From positions 16,167-27,183 of the forward strand of contig DEYX01000167.1 of NCBI GenBank assembly GCA_002365025.1: a stretch of 11,017 nt of DNA. The letters run 5' to 3'. Position 1 is the first letter of the stretch. Each line of letters starts with the position of its first letter. The stretch comes from Hungatella sp. UBA3147 (lineage in GTDB: Bacteria; Bacillota; Clostridia; Lachnospirales; Lachnospiraceae). The notes beneath the pieces were generated by a model. That model was not told the DNA's origin. It did not search any database and saw only the letters and a list, made by a program, of their open reading frames with translations. Both the position numbers and the translations under genes were made by a program. This document shows positions 1 to 6,447 of this stretch, piece after piece.

Positions 1-184
1 GGGGTTTGATTCCCGCCTCTCTGGCCGCCCTGTAAAAATCAATGACGCCATACATCACCCCATGATCAGTGATGGCCATGCTGTCCATTCCAAGCTCCTT
101 TGCCCTGGCCACAAGCTCTTTTATCTTACAGGAGCCGTCCAACAGGCTGTATTCCGTATGGACGTGTAAATGTGTAAATGCCAT
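1..184 (-). CDS. dnaE: DNA polymerase III alpha subunit DnaE, N-terminal PHP domain (partial)
   Basis: Only the first 61 codons are in the window; the gene continues past base 1. The protein begins MAFTHLHVHTEYSLLDGS, the start of the PHP domain at the N-terminus of bacterial DnaE, the catalytic subunit of the replicative polymerase. The metal-binding His pair of the PHP domain is at residues 7 and 9 (HVH), and a second conserved block, AITDHG, is at residues 37-42. The position of this motif at the extreme N-terminus argues for DnaE and against PolC, whose PHP domain lies further in. The ATG at 184 has a strong GGGAGG site a few bases upstream. The gene follows the HPr-like gene after 312 bp and appears to have its own promoter (369-397), so it may be transcribed separately from the hprK-whiA block. 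The family assignment is secure; the missing C-terminus prevents any check of the polymerase active site. Confidence 0.93.
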   Translation of the reverse strand, partial: MAFTHLHVHTEYSLLDGSCKIKELVARAKELGMDSMAITDHGVMYGVIDFYRAAREAGIKP

Positions 185-233
185 TTGTACCTCCCTTCTT
201 CTTTACCTATGTATGAATAAGGCCGCAGTGAGA

Positions 234-260
234 GCCTGGGAGTCCTGCGGACTCCCGGGC
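234..260 (-). other. 12-bp hairpin in the dnaE leader
   Basis: Seen in sequence: a near-perfect inverted repeat, with arms 234-245 and 249-260 around a 3-base TGC loop and only one T-G pair. The inner 8 bp (GGGAGTCC / GGACTCCC) is perfect. A smaller hairpin, GGGC-ATTC-GCCC (265-276), lies directly beside it. No U-tract follows on either strand, so it is not a normal intrinsic terminator. It lies between the predicted dnaE promoter and the dnaE ribosome binding site, so it should be in the dnaE mRNA leader. It may be part of a dispersed intergenic repeat. Confidence 0.6.
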
Positions 261-279
261 TAGCGGGCATTCGCCCTAT

Positions 280-344
280 GAAACAGGCCATGAGAAAATT
301 CTCTTATGTGCAAACACAACGAAAATTTTCTCCTGTCCTGTTTC
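280..344 (-). other. Long 65-base imperfect hairpin in the dnaE leader
   Basis: Seen in sequence: GAAACAGG (280-287) pairs with CCTGTTTC (337-344). After a mismatch, 2 bp and another mismatch, GAGAAAATT (292-300) pairs with AATTTTCTC (324-332). That gives about 19 base pairs closing a 23-base apical region, which could itself fold through TGTG/CACA (307-310 and 315-318). There is no oligo-U run after the stem on either strand. Together with the hairpins at 234-276 it fills most of the 312-base gap between the HPr-like gene and dnaE. It could be an mRNA leader structure, a small RNA, or one copy of a MITE/REP-like intergenic repeat; the sequence alone does not decide. Confidence 0.6.
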
Positions 345-368
345 ACACTGCTCATTGCTTTTGTAAAT

Positions 369-397
369 AGTATACCATAAAGAAACATGCCGGAAAA
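369..397 (-). promoter_or_regulatory. Predicted extended -10 promoter for dnaE
   Basis: On the minus strand there is a TGGTATACT element (369-377): an extended -10 with hexamer TATACT, one base from consensus. A weak -35, TTTTCC (392-397), lies 17 bp upstream. The predicted transcript starts near base 362, giving dnaE a leader of roughly 180 bases that contains the hairpins at 280-344 and 234-276. Confidence 0.5.
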
Positions 398-440
398 CCT
401 TTTGTACCAGATTATATCTGAATTGTAACGCACGCACAAG

Positions 441-472
441 AGGCGGAGCCTCCAATATCAGAGCCTCCGCCT
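441..472 (-). terminator. GC-rich hairpin after the HPr-like gene, possible terminator
   Basis: AGGCGGAG (441-448) pairs perfectly with CTCCGCCT (465-472). A further 3 bp forms after a one-base mismatch, with an 8-base loop. The hairpin sits 25 bases beyond the stop codon of the HPr-like gene, where the operon would be expected to end, and just before the predicted dnaE promoter. The minus-strand sequence after the stem (CTTGTGCGTGCG) is not a proper U-tract, so termination may be inefficient and some read-through into dnaE is possible. Confidence 0.4.
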
Positions 473-496
473 GGAACATACAGTATTCTTTAAATA

Positions 497-754
497 TTAC
501 TCGTGATTGCTTAAGTATTTTTCGATTTCGGCAATTGCCTGCTCCTCATCCGTACCGTCCGCAGTGATCGTAATCTGTTCTCCCGCTGCAAGTCCCAGAG
601 TCATCATGCCCATAATACTCTTTGCATTTACTCTCTTGGATTCGATTTCAACATAAATGTTGCTTTCATACTGGCTTGCAACCTGAACCAGCATAGCAAC
701 TGGTCTTGCCTCTAAGCCTGATGCAAGTTCAACGGTGACTGTTTTTCTTACCAT
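497..754 (-). CDS. crh: HPr-like regulatory protein with Glu at position 15 (Crh-like)
   Basis: An 85-residue protein, the normal length for HPr and Crh. The fold signature is clear: GLEARPVA around position 15 and NAKSIMGMM around position 46. In phosphocarrier HPr, residue 15 is the His that takes phosphate from Enzyme I. Here the codon at 710-712 reads GAG (Glu) on the coding strand, while Arg17, Pro18 and the HprK target Ser46 are kept. Bacillus Crh has the same design with Gln15. The likely role is therefore regulatory: phosphorylated on Ser46 by HprK (encoded four genes upstream) and acting as a CcpA-type co-repressor, with no part in PTS phosphate transfer. The ATG at 754 has a GAGGAGG site; a longer in-frame start at 838 would overlap whiA by 56 bases and lacks HPr homology. 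Automatic annotation would probably call it ptsH. The family is certain; Crh function is inferred. Confidence 0.85.
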   Translation of the reverse strand: MVRKTVTVELASGLEARPVAMLVQVASQYESNIYVEIESKRVNAKSIMGMMTLGLAAGEQITITADGTDEEQAIAEIEKYLSNHE

Positions 755-782
755 AATTATCCTCCTCAATCCTATGAACGGA

Positions 783-1751
783 TTATTCCATTCCGCTGCT
801 AATGCCTGTCCCGCGCAGCCGCCCTGCCAGGTCGCCAAGCTTTCTAAGTCGGTGGTTCACTCCTGATTTGCCTACAGGAGGGTCCAGAGCTTCTCCAAGC
901 TCTTTTAATGTTGCTTCCGGCCTCTCCAACCGTTCCCTGGCAATTTCGCTTAAATTGTCCGGAAGATTATCAAGTCCGATTGTATCTCTGATATATGTTA
1001 TATCTTCTATCTGCTTTACCGCAGCTGATACCGTTTTATTAATATTGGCAGTCTCGCAGTTGACCTGTCGGTTCACACTGTTGCGCATGTCCTTTAAGAT
1101 CCTGATGTTTTCCAGTTCCATTAAAGCCACCGGAGCTTCCATAACATTCAGAATATCTACGATCTGGTTTCCTTCTTTTATATATACCACAAAATAGCGT
1201 TTCCTCTTAACGATCTTTGCCTCAAGGTCAAAGGTCGCGATAATGGACTTTAGCTGCTGTGCTTTTTCTTCTGTTGCACATACGATTTCAAAATGGTAGA
1301 ATTTCTCAGGATCACTTATCGATCCGGAAGAGAGAAATGCACCACGGATAAATGCCCTTCTGCAGCAGGACTGCTGGATGACTACATTCCTTACAAGATT
1401 TAAGTTTTCCCCTATTTCTCCGTTTTCATCAAGAAGTTTTGTCGCGTGTAAAACACGGATCGCCTCCTCATGTTCCCGGATTGTCACCGTATAGGTACGG
1501 TTTTTATTTAAATAAGCATTTCTTCTAATGGACACATCAGTACTTATATTAAATGTTTTTTTCAATAATGTAAAGTACTTTCTTGCAACTGCCACATTTT
1601 CCGTATTAATTTTAATCGTATAGCGGTCGTCTTCCGATATGATTATTTTTCCGCAAAGGCTTATAATCGCAGCCATCTCAGCAATCTGGCAATGCCTTGC
1701 CGGACTGATCTGTCTGGAAAGCTCTTCTTTTAACTTGGAAGAAAATGACAT
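783..1751 (-). CDS. whiA: WhiA, DNA-binding regulator of division and growth
   Basis: A 322-residue protein of the WhiA (YvcL) family, which combines a degenerate LAGLIDADG homing-endonuclease-like fold with a C-terminal helix-turn-helix. The LAGLIDADG part covers roughly residues 1-210, with the conserved RAFIRGAFLSSGSIS at 132-146. The helix-turn-helix is near 265-310, where ARERLERPEATLKELGE and GKSGVNHRLRKL match the family. WhiA controls sporulation genes in Streptomyces and affects Z-ring formation and chromosome segregation in Bacillus. The ATG at 1751 comes only 2 bases after the rapZ stop, with AAGGATGG inside the rapZ end as ribosome binding site, so the two are very likely translationally coupled. 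The usual firmicute neighbour yvcK, normally between rapZ and whiA, is absent. Length and domain order are normal. Confidence 0.95.
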   Translation of the reverse strand: MSFSSKLKEELSRQISPARHCQIAEMAAIISLCGKIIISEDDRYTIKINTENVAVARKYFTLLKKTFNISTDVSIRRNAYLNKNRTYTVTIREHEEAIRVLHATKLLDENGEIGENLNLVRNVVIQQSCCRRAFIRGAFLSSGSISDPEKFYHFEIVCATEEKAQQLKSIIATFDLEAKIVKRKRYFVVYIKEGNQIVDILNVMEAPVALMELENIRILKDMRNSVNRQVNCETANINKTVSAAVKQIEDITYIRDTIGLDNLPDNLSEIARERLERPEATLKELGEALDPPVGKSGVNHRLRKLGDLAGRLRGTGISSGME

Positions 1752-1753
1752 GA

Positions 1754-2635
1754 CTAGACCATCCTTTTCCGTATATTATCCTTATCGATGTCCCGGTGTT
1801 CGATCTTAATCCCAAATTCTTCCCTGGATTTAAACCTGTCATAAACAGACCTGGCAATAGTAACCGACCGGTGCTTGCCGCCTGTACATCCTATGGCAAT
1901 TACCAGCTGGTTCTTTCCCTCCAGTACATAATTGGGAATCAGAAATTCCAGCATATCGTTAAGCTTGTCTAAAAACAGGGCAGCGGTCCCATGCTGCATC
2001 ACATAGTCCCGCACTTCTTTTTCTTCTCCGGTTTTAGGCCGCAGATCTTCTGCATAGTAGGGATTTGGCAAAAATCTTACATCAAATACCAGATCCGCAT
2101 CCGACGGAATCCCATACTTAAATCCAAAAGAAAGGATCGTAATATATAAATTCCGGTAGGATTCCCGGTTCACAAATATTTTTTCCAGCTCCTGCCTGAG
2201 TTCCTTTGTAAGAAGCCGGCTGGTATCAATGATAAAATCCGCTTCTTCCTTTAAAAACCCCAGCTTTACCCGTTCTTTATCAATCCCGCTGTCGATCCTT
2301 CCGCCAGCCGCCAGGGGATGGGCTCTCCTGGTTTCCTTATAGCGCTTAATCAGTGTTTCGTCACCTGCATCAAGGAAGAGAATTTCAAAGGGTACCCGTT
2401 TTCTTGACCAATCATCAAAAATCCTGTTTAAAACCGATAAATCCTCTCCACTGCGGATATCAATCCCCATAGCTGCGTTCCGGATCCCCCCCTGATTGCT
2501 CAGGGTCAGCTCTGCGAACGTTTCAATCAGGGGAATGGGAAGATTATCCACGCAATAAAATCCCATATCCTCCAGCATCTTAAGCGCCTGGGTCTTTCCT
2601 GCGCCTGACATGCCTGTTACAATTACAAGCCTCAC
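1754..2635 (-). CDS. rapZ: RapZ/YvcJ family nucleotide-binding protein
   Basis: A 293-residue P-loop protein of normal length. The Walker A motif GMSGAGKT is at residues 8-15 and a Walker B-like FLDA at 87-90. The C-terminal domain carries the family blocks SFGFKYGIPSDADLVFDVRF (169-188), GCTGGKHRSV (249-258) and the final HRD. In E. coli RapZ binds RNA and directs decay of GlmZ, linking glucosamine-6-phosphate supply to GlmS synthesis. In Bacillus, YvcJ binds and hydrolyses nucleotides and affects competence. RNA binding in this organism is not shown by sequence. The start is a GTG at 2635 with AAAGGAG 6 bases upstream; the murB stop lies 19 bases before. Placement after hprK and murB fits a link between carbon status and amino-sugar or cell-wall precursor supply, which is inference. 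Confidence 0.94.
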   Translation of the reverse strand: MRLVIVTGMSGAGKTQALKMLEDMGFYCVDNLPIPLIETFAELTLSNQGGIRNAAMGIDIRSGEDLSVLNRIFDDWSRKRVPFEILFLDAGDETLIKRYKETRRAHPLAAGGRIDSGIDKERVKLGFLKEEADFIIDTSRLLTKELRQELEKIFVNRESYRNLYITILSFGFKYGIPSDADLVFDVRFLPNPYYAEDLRPKTGEEKEVRDYVMQHGTAALFLDKLNDMLEFLIPNYVLEGKNQLVIAIGCTGGKHRSVTIARSVYDRFKSREEFGIKIEHRDIDKDNIRKRMV

Positions 2636-2654
2636 GTTGTTCTCCTTTGCACCG

Positions 2655-3566
2655 TTAAAACTTCCCCAGTGTCTTTACCTCCATCTCAAGAGCTACTCCG
2701 GAATTTTTTAATACCCTTTTTTTCACCTCTTCGCACAGGTTTCTGATATCAGCCGCAGTTGCGCCGTCTTTGTTTATGACAAATCCGCAGTGCTTCTCCG
2801 AAACCTGGGCGCCGCCCAGTGAAAAACCTCTTAATCCGGCCTCCTCTATGAGCTTGCCGGCAAAATGCCCTTCCGGTCTCTTAAAGGTGCTTCCCGCACT
2901 TGGATATTCCAAAGGTTGTTTTTCCTTCCTCCTGCGGGCCAGTTCATCCATCCGGTTTTTAATTGAAACCTCATCTCCATCCCTTAACCGGATCTTGGCT
3001 TCCAACACAACATACTGCTTTGGTATAATACAGCTGGCTCGGTATCCCAAAGAAAGCTGGTCAGCAGGCAGCTCCCTTACTTCTCCCTCCGGTGTTAATA
3101 CTCTAACAGACCGGAGAACCTCCTTCATCTCCGAACCATAAGCTCCGGCGTTCATCACCACAGCTCCCCCCAGTGTACCCGGTATCCCGGCTGCAAATTC
3201 AAAACCGGTTAAGGTCGCCCTGTATGCTTCCAGTGCAATCCGGGCAAGCGGCGCCCCGGCTCCAGCTTTTAAAACCCCCGTATCTTTATCCACCTGGCAG
3301 TGGTTTAAGCAGTCCATGGAAATGACCACTCCATCATAGCCTTCATCTCCAACCAGAAGATTACTTCCATTGCCAAGTATGAAAAAAGGCACCTCTTCCC
3401 GACGGCAAAGAGCCATAACAGCAGCAAGCTCTTTCTCATCCGCAGGAATCACAAAGCAGGCGGCAGGCCCCCCTACCCGGAATGAGGTATGCTTTCGCAT
3501 CTCTTCCCCAACTTTTATATGGTCTTTATCAGCTGCACCAAGAAGTTTTTCATAAAATCCAGTCAT
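2655..3566 (-). CDS. murB: UDP-N-acetylenolpyruvoylglucosamine reductase MurB
   Basis: MurB reduces UDP-GlcNAc-enolpyruvate to UDP-MurNAc with NADPH and FAD, the second committed step of cytoplasmic peptidoglycan precursor synthesis. The 303-residue protein shows the FAD-binding blocks GNGSNLL (65-71), GIPGTLGG (127-134) and MNAGAYG (138-144), the GYR motif (174-176), and the active-site segment YPSAGSTFKRP (221-231), whose Ser226 matches the proton-donating Ser of the family. SAGSTFKRP and the short length fit the type II MurB of Gram-positive bacteria. I chose the ATG at 3566, which has GAGGTG 6-7 bases upstream. A longer in-frame TTG at 3578 overlaps the hprK stop and has no better site. 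The gene starts 8 bases after hprK, so the two should be co-transcribed. All key residues are present. Confidence 0.95.
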   Translation of the reverse strand: MTGFYEKLLGAADKDHIKVGEEMRKHTSFRVGGPAACFVIPADEKELAAVMALCRREEVPFFILGNGSNLLVGDEGYDGVVISMDCLNHCQVDKDTGVLKAGAGAPLARIALEAYRATLTGFEFAAGIPGTLGGAVVMNAGAYGSEMKEVLRSVRVLTPEGEVRELPADQLSLGYRASCIIPKQYVVLEAKIRLRDGDEVSIKNRMDELARRRKEKQPLEYPSAGSTFKRPEGHFAGKLIEEAGLRGFSLGGAQVSEKHCGFVINKDGATAADIRNLCEEVKKRVLKNSGVALEMEVKTLGKF

Positions 3567-3574
3567 CAGACACC

Positions 3575-4507
3575 TCAATCATCCTGTTTTCTTGAAAGGT
3601 TTGCCTGAACGCGGTTATATAATTCCTGAGCCGCGTTGTACCCCATCTTCTTTTGTCTGTAATTGACGGCAGCAGATTCAACAATAATGGCCAGATTACG
3701 TCCCGGGCGCACCGGAATGGAATGACATACCACCCGGTTTCCGAGGAATTCCGTATACTGGTCCTCGATTCCCATTCTGTCGTATTCCTTATCTCTATCC
3801 CAGTCTTCCAGTTTGATCACCATATCAATGGCCTGGGTATCCTTTACACTTTCCACGCCGAACAGCGTCTTGACATCAATGATGCCTATGCCCCTTAATT
3901 CAATAAAATGCCTGGTAATCTCCGGTGCGGTTCCGATCAGTGTCTCATCGCTTACCTTGCGGATTTCCACCACATCATCGGTGACAAGACGGTGTCCTCG
4001 TTTGATCAGTTCCAGAGCCGCCTCGCTTTTTCCAATGCCGCTTTCTCCCATAATCAGCACGCCTTCGCCAAATACGTCAACCAAAACCCCGTGAATGCTG
4101 ATACAGGGTGCAAGCTTCACTTTAAGCCAGCGGATGATTTCCGCCATAAGATCGGAAGTGGTTTTATCTGATACAAGGCATGGCACGCCGTAATGGTTGC
4201 AAAACGCCAGCATATCTTCATCCGGACTCTGGCTCCGGCTGTATACCAGGCACGGAATCTGGCTGGATAAAAGCTTGTCGTACATCTCAAGCTTTCTGTC
4301 ATGTTCCATCTGATGAATGTATTCCTGTTCCACATAACCGATGATCTGCACCCGCTCGTTGTCAAAATGGTCGTAAAATCCGGCTAACTGTAAAGCCGGA
4401 CGATTGACATCCGGATGGCTGATCACAATTTTTTCCGCGTCAATCTCCGGAGTCATGTTCCGGAAATTCATCTTCTTTATCAAATCAGTAATAGCTACTC
4501 CATGCAT
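3575..4507 (-). CDS. hprK: HPr(Ser) kinase/phosphorylase HprK
   Basis: HprK phosphorylates Ser46 of HPr and Crh with ATP or PPi and removes it by phosphorolysis, setting carbon catabolite repression in Firmicutes. The 310-residue form (start 4507) has the usual length. It shows catalytic His139 (in SIHGVLVD), Walker A GESGIGKS (154-161), the Asp pair DD (177-178) and the HprK signature ELRGIGIIDV (about 203-212). An upstream ATG at 4525 would add six residues but has no ribosome binding site, whereas the ATG at 4507 follows AGAGGAG closely and starts in register with family members. A possible promoter lies just upstream (4537-4565), 59 bases after uvrC. A plausible substrate, the Crh-like protein, is encoded four genes downstream in the same cluster; a normal HPr should exist elsewhere in the genome. 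Confidence 0.95.
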   Translation of the reverse strand: MHGVAITDLIKKMNFRNMTPEIDAEKIVISHPDVNRPALQLAGFYDHFDNERVQIIGYVEQEYIHQMEHDRKLEMYDKLLSSQIPCLVYSRSQSPDEDMLAFCNHYGVPCLVSDKTTSDLMAEIIRWLKVKLAPCISIHGVLVDVFGEGVLIMGESGIGKSEAALELIKRGHRLVTDDVVEIRKVSDETLIGTAPEITRHFIELRGIGIIDVKTLFGVESVKDTQAIDMVIKLEDWDRDKEYDRMGIEDQYTEFLGNRVVCHSIPVRPGRNLAIIVESAAVNYRQKKMGYNAAQELYNRVQANLSRKQDD

Positions 4508-4536
4508 GGCGCTCCTCTTTTCCATCTGTTTTTTTC

Positions 4537-4565
4537 ATACTAACACAGATTTCGTCATTTGAAAA
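4537..4565 (-). promoter_or_regulatory. Possible internal promoter for hprK
   Basis: On the minus strand, TTTTCA (4560-4565, 4/6 to the -35 consensus) is followed after 17 bp by TAGTAT (4537-4542, 4/6 to -10) with a TGn extension. It lies wholly in the 59-base gap between uvrC and hprK. Transcription would start near 4530, giving a leader of about 23 bases that fits the ATG at 4507 with its ribosome binding site. It would let the carbon-signalling and cell-wall block be expressed apart from uvrC. Confidence 0.4.
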
Positions 4566-4566
4566 G

Positions 4567-6438
4567 CTATATGTGGAAGAACTCATAAACGCTTTTCGCT
4601 GCCAGAGCATTCATACCCGGTACTTCGGAAAGCTCCTCCACGGTCGCTTCCTTTATAGCTTCCAGCCCTTTAAACCGGCGCATCAGCGCCTTTCTCCTAT
4701 TGGGGCCGATGCCAGGTATATCGTCAAGAATGGATTTTACCTGTCCCTTGCTTCTTAAACTTCTATGGTATTCGATGGCAAACCGGTGTGCTTCATCCTG
4801 AATCCTGGTGACCAGCTTAAATCCTTCGGAATGCCTGTCAATGGGAATTTCCACGTTATTATAGTAAAGCCCTCTTGTCCTGTGATTGTCATCCTTTACC
4901 ATACCGCAGACAGGAATGGAAATATCCAGTTCCTTTAAAACCTCCAGGGCAATGTTTACCTGCCCCCGTCCTCCATCCATCATGATTAAGTCCGGGAAAC
5001 GGGTAAAGCTTCCAAGCTCCTCATCCACGCCCTTTTCTTTTAAGCTTTCCGCTTCTTTAAGGCCATGGGAAAATCTTCTTGTGAGCACCTCATTCATAGA
5101 AGCATAATCATTGGCACCCTTGACCCATTTGATCTTAAACTTCCTGTAATCATTTCTCCTTGGTCTTCCATTTTCATAGACAATCATGGAGCCTACCGAC
5201 TCAAAGCCGCTTATATTGGAAATATCAAATGCCTCGATCCGCTTAATGCCGGAAAGACCGAGCCAGCCGCCTACCTCATTCATGGCGCCGATGGTACGAA
5301 GCTCTTCCCGCTTTATCTTTTCCTTATCCTGAGAAAGAACCAATGCAGCATTTTTCTCCGCCAGTTCCACCAGGCGTTCCTTCTGGCCTTTCCGGGGAAC
5401 TACGATTCTGACCTTCTGACCGCGCTTTGCAGAAAGCCATTCCCCTATGACGCTCTCATCCTCAAGATCGGTCTGCACCCACAGCTCTTTTGGAACAAAA
5501 GGAGTTCCTGCATAAAACTGTTTGACGAAACTGGTCAGGATCTGCTTATTATCCTCTGCCGTTGCGATACTTACATGGAAATGCTCCCGGCCGATAAGCC
5601 TGCCTTCCCTGACAAAGAATACCTGTACCACGGCATCCTTTTCATCCTTTGCCATGGCAATGATATCCCTGTCTTCCATGCCGCTGTCCGTGATTTTCTG
5701 CTTCTGGGAGATCTGCTTTACACTGTTTAACAGATCCCGGTACTCAATGGCCTTTTCATAATCCATTTCTTCCGATGCCGCCTGCATCTTCTCCTCCAGC
5801 ATCTTAATTACAGGTCCATATTTTCCGCCTAAAAAGTCCAGGGCACGGTTTATGGATTTCCAGTAATCTTCCTTGCTGATATAATCCTGGCACGGGGCAG
5901 AACACTGCTTGATATGGTAATTCAAGCAGGGGCGTTCCTTCCCGATGTCTCTTGGCAGATTCCGGTTGCAGGTTCTTATCTGATAAAGCTTATGGATCAG
6001 CTCAATGGTATCCTTTACCGCTCCGGCGCTTGTATACGGTCCGAAATACTTGCTTTTATCTTTTTTCATATCCCTGGAAAATAAGATTCTGGGATAGTCC
6101 TCGTAAACCGTTACCTTGATATAGGGATAGGTCTTATCATCCTTTAGCATGGTATTGTAACGGGGACGATGTTCCTTAATGAGATTGCATTCCAGCACAA
6201 GGGCTTCCAGCTCAGAGTCTGTTATAATGTATTCAAACCGGGCGATCCTCGACACCATTTGTTCGATTTTTGCCGTTTTATTTCTGCTGCTCTGAAAGTA
6301 CTGCCTGACCCTGTTTTTTAAGCTGATGGCTTTTCCCACATAGATGATTTCGTCCCGCTTGTCGTGCATGATATACACGCCAGGCTGGGACGGCAGTTTT
6401 TTTAATTCTTCTTCTATATTAAATGACCTGTGGTCCAC
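4567..6438 (-). CDS. uvrC: Excinuclease ABC subunit C, UvrC
   Basis: UvrC makes both incisions flanking a DNA lesion in nucleotide excision repair after UvrA and UvrB find it. The 623-residue protein has the full domain order. An N-terminal GIY-YIG nuclease contains GVYIM at 20-24, IIYVGK at 31-36, Arg43 and SELEAL near 75-80. A four-Cys cluster (Cys157, 171, 179, 183) matches the site reported to hold an iron-sulfur centre in E. coli UvrC. A UVR motif that contacts UvrB lies near 208-243. The RNase H-like 5' nuclease has Asp405 (FDISN), Asp488 (MMDGG) and His551 (DEAHRFA), and a tandem helix-hairpin-helix ends the protein (about 572-623). The start is a GTG at 6438 with GAGGTG about 10 bases upstream, overlapping the DUF1653 stop. 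No ATG lies nearby that keeps the conserved N-terminus. Confidence 0.97.
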   Translation of the reverse strand: MDHRSFNIEEELKKLPSQPGVYIMHDKRDEIIYVGKAISLKNRVRQYFQSSRNKTAKIEQMVSRIARFEYIITDSELEALVLECNLIKEHRPRYNTMLKDDKTYPYIKVTVYEDYPRILFSRDMKKDKSKYFGPYTSAGAVKDTIELIHKLYQIRTCNRNLPRDIGKERPCLNYHIKQCSAPCQDYISKEDYWKSINRALDFLGGKYGPVIKMLEEKMQAASEEMDYEKAIEYRDLLNSVKQISQKQKITDSGMEDRDIIAMAKDEKDAVVQVFFVREGRLIGREHFHVSIATAEDNKQILTSFVKQFYAGTPFVPKELWVQTDLEDESVIGEWLSAKRGQKVRIVVPRKGQKERLVELAEKNAALVLSQDKEKIKREELRTIGAMNEVGGWLGLSGIKRIEAFDISNISGFESVGSMIVYENGRPRRNDYRKFKIKWVKGANDYASMNEVLTRRFSHGLKEAESLKEKGVDEELGSFTRFPDLIMMDGGRGQVNIALEVLKELDISIPVCGMVKDDNHRTRGLYYNNVEIPIDRHSEGFKLVTRIQDEAHRFAIEYHRSLRSKGQVKSILDDIPGIGPNRRKALMRRFKGLEAIKEATVEELSEVPGMNALAAKSVYEFFHI

Positions 6439-6447
6439 TGAAACAAA

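Noticed and set aside
276..479. 67-codon minus-strand frame between the HPr-like gene and dnaE
   Set aside because: It runs through the hairpin at 441-472, the predicted dnaE promoter and the long hairpin. It has no good ribosome binding site and no recognisable protein features, so it is probably chance translation of a structured region.
755..838. N-terminal 28-codon extension of the HPr-like gene, starting at 838
   Set aside because: It overlaps the end of whiA, shows no HPr homology, and the ATG at 754 has a perfect GAGGAGG site and gives the normal 85-residue length.
3567..3578. TTG start for murB overlapping the hprK stop
   Set aside because: The ATG at 3566 has a well-spaced GAGGTG, while the TTG lacks one; the extra four residues are not conserved family sequence.
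5065..5730. 221-codon plus-strand frame opposite uvrC
   Set aside because: It is the antisense shadow of a fully conserved UvrC reading frame, with no ribosome binding site and no recognisable domain.
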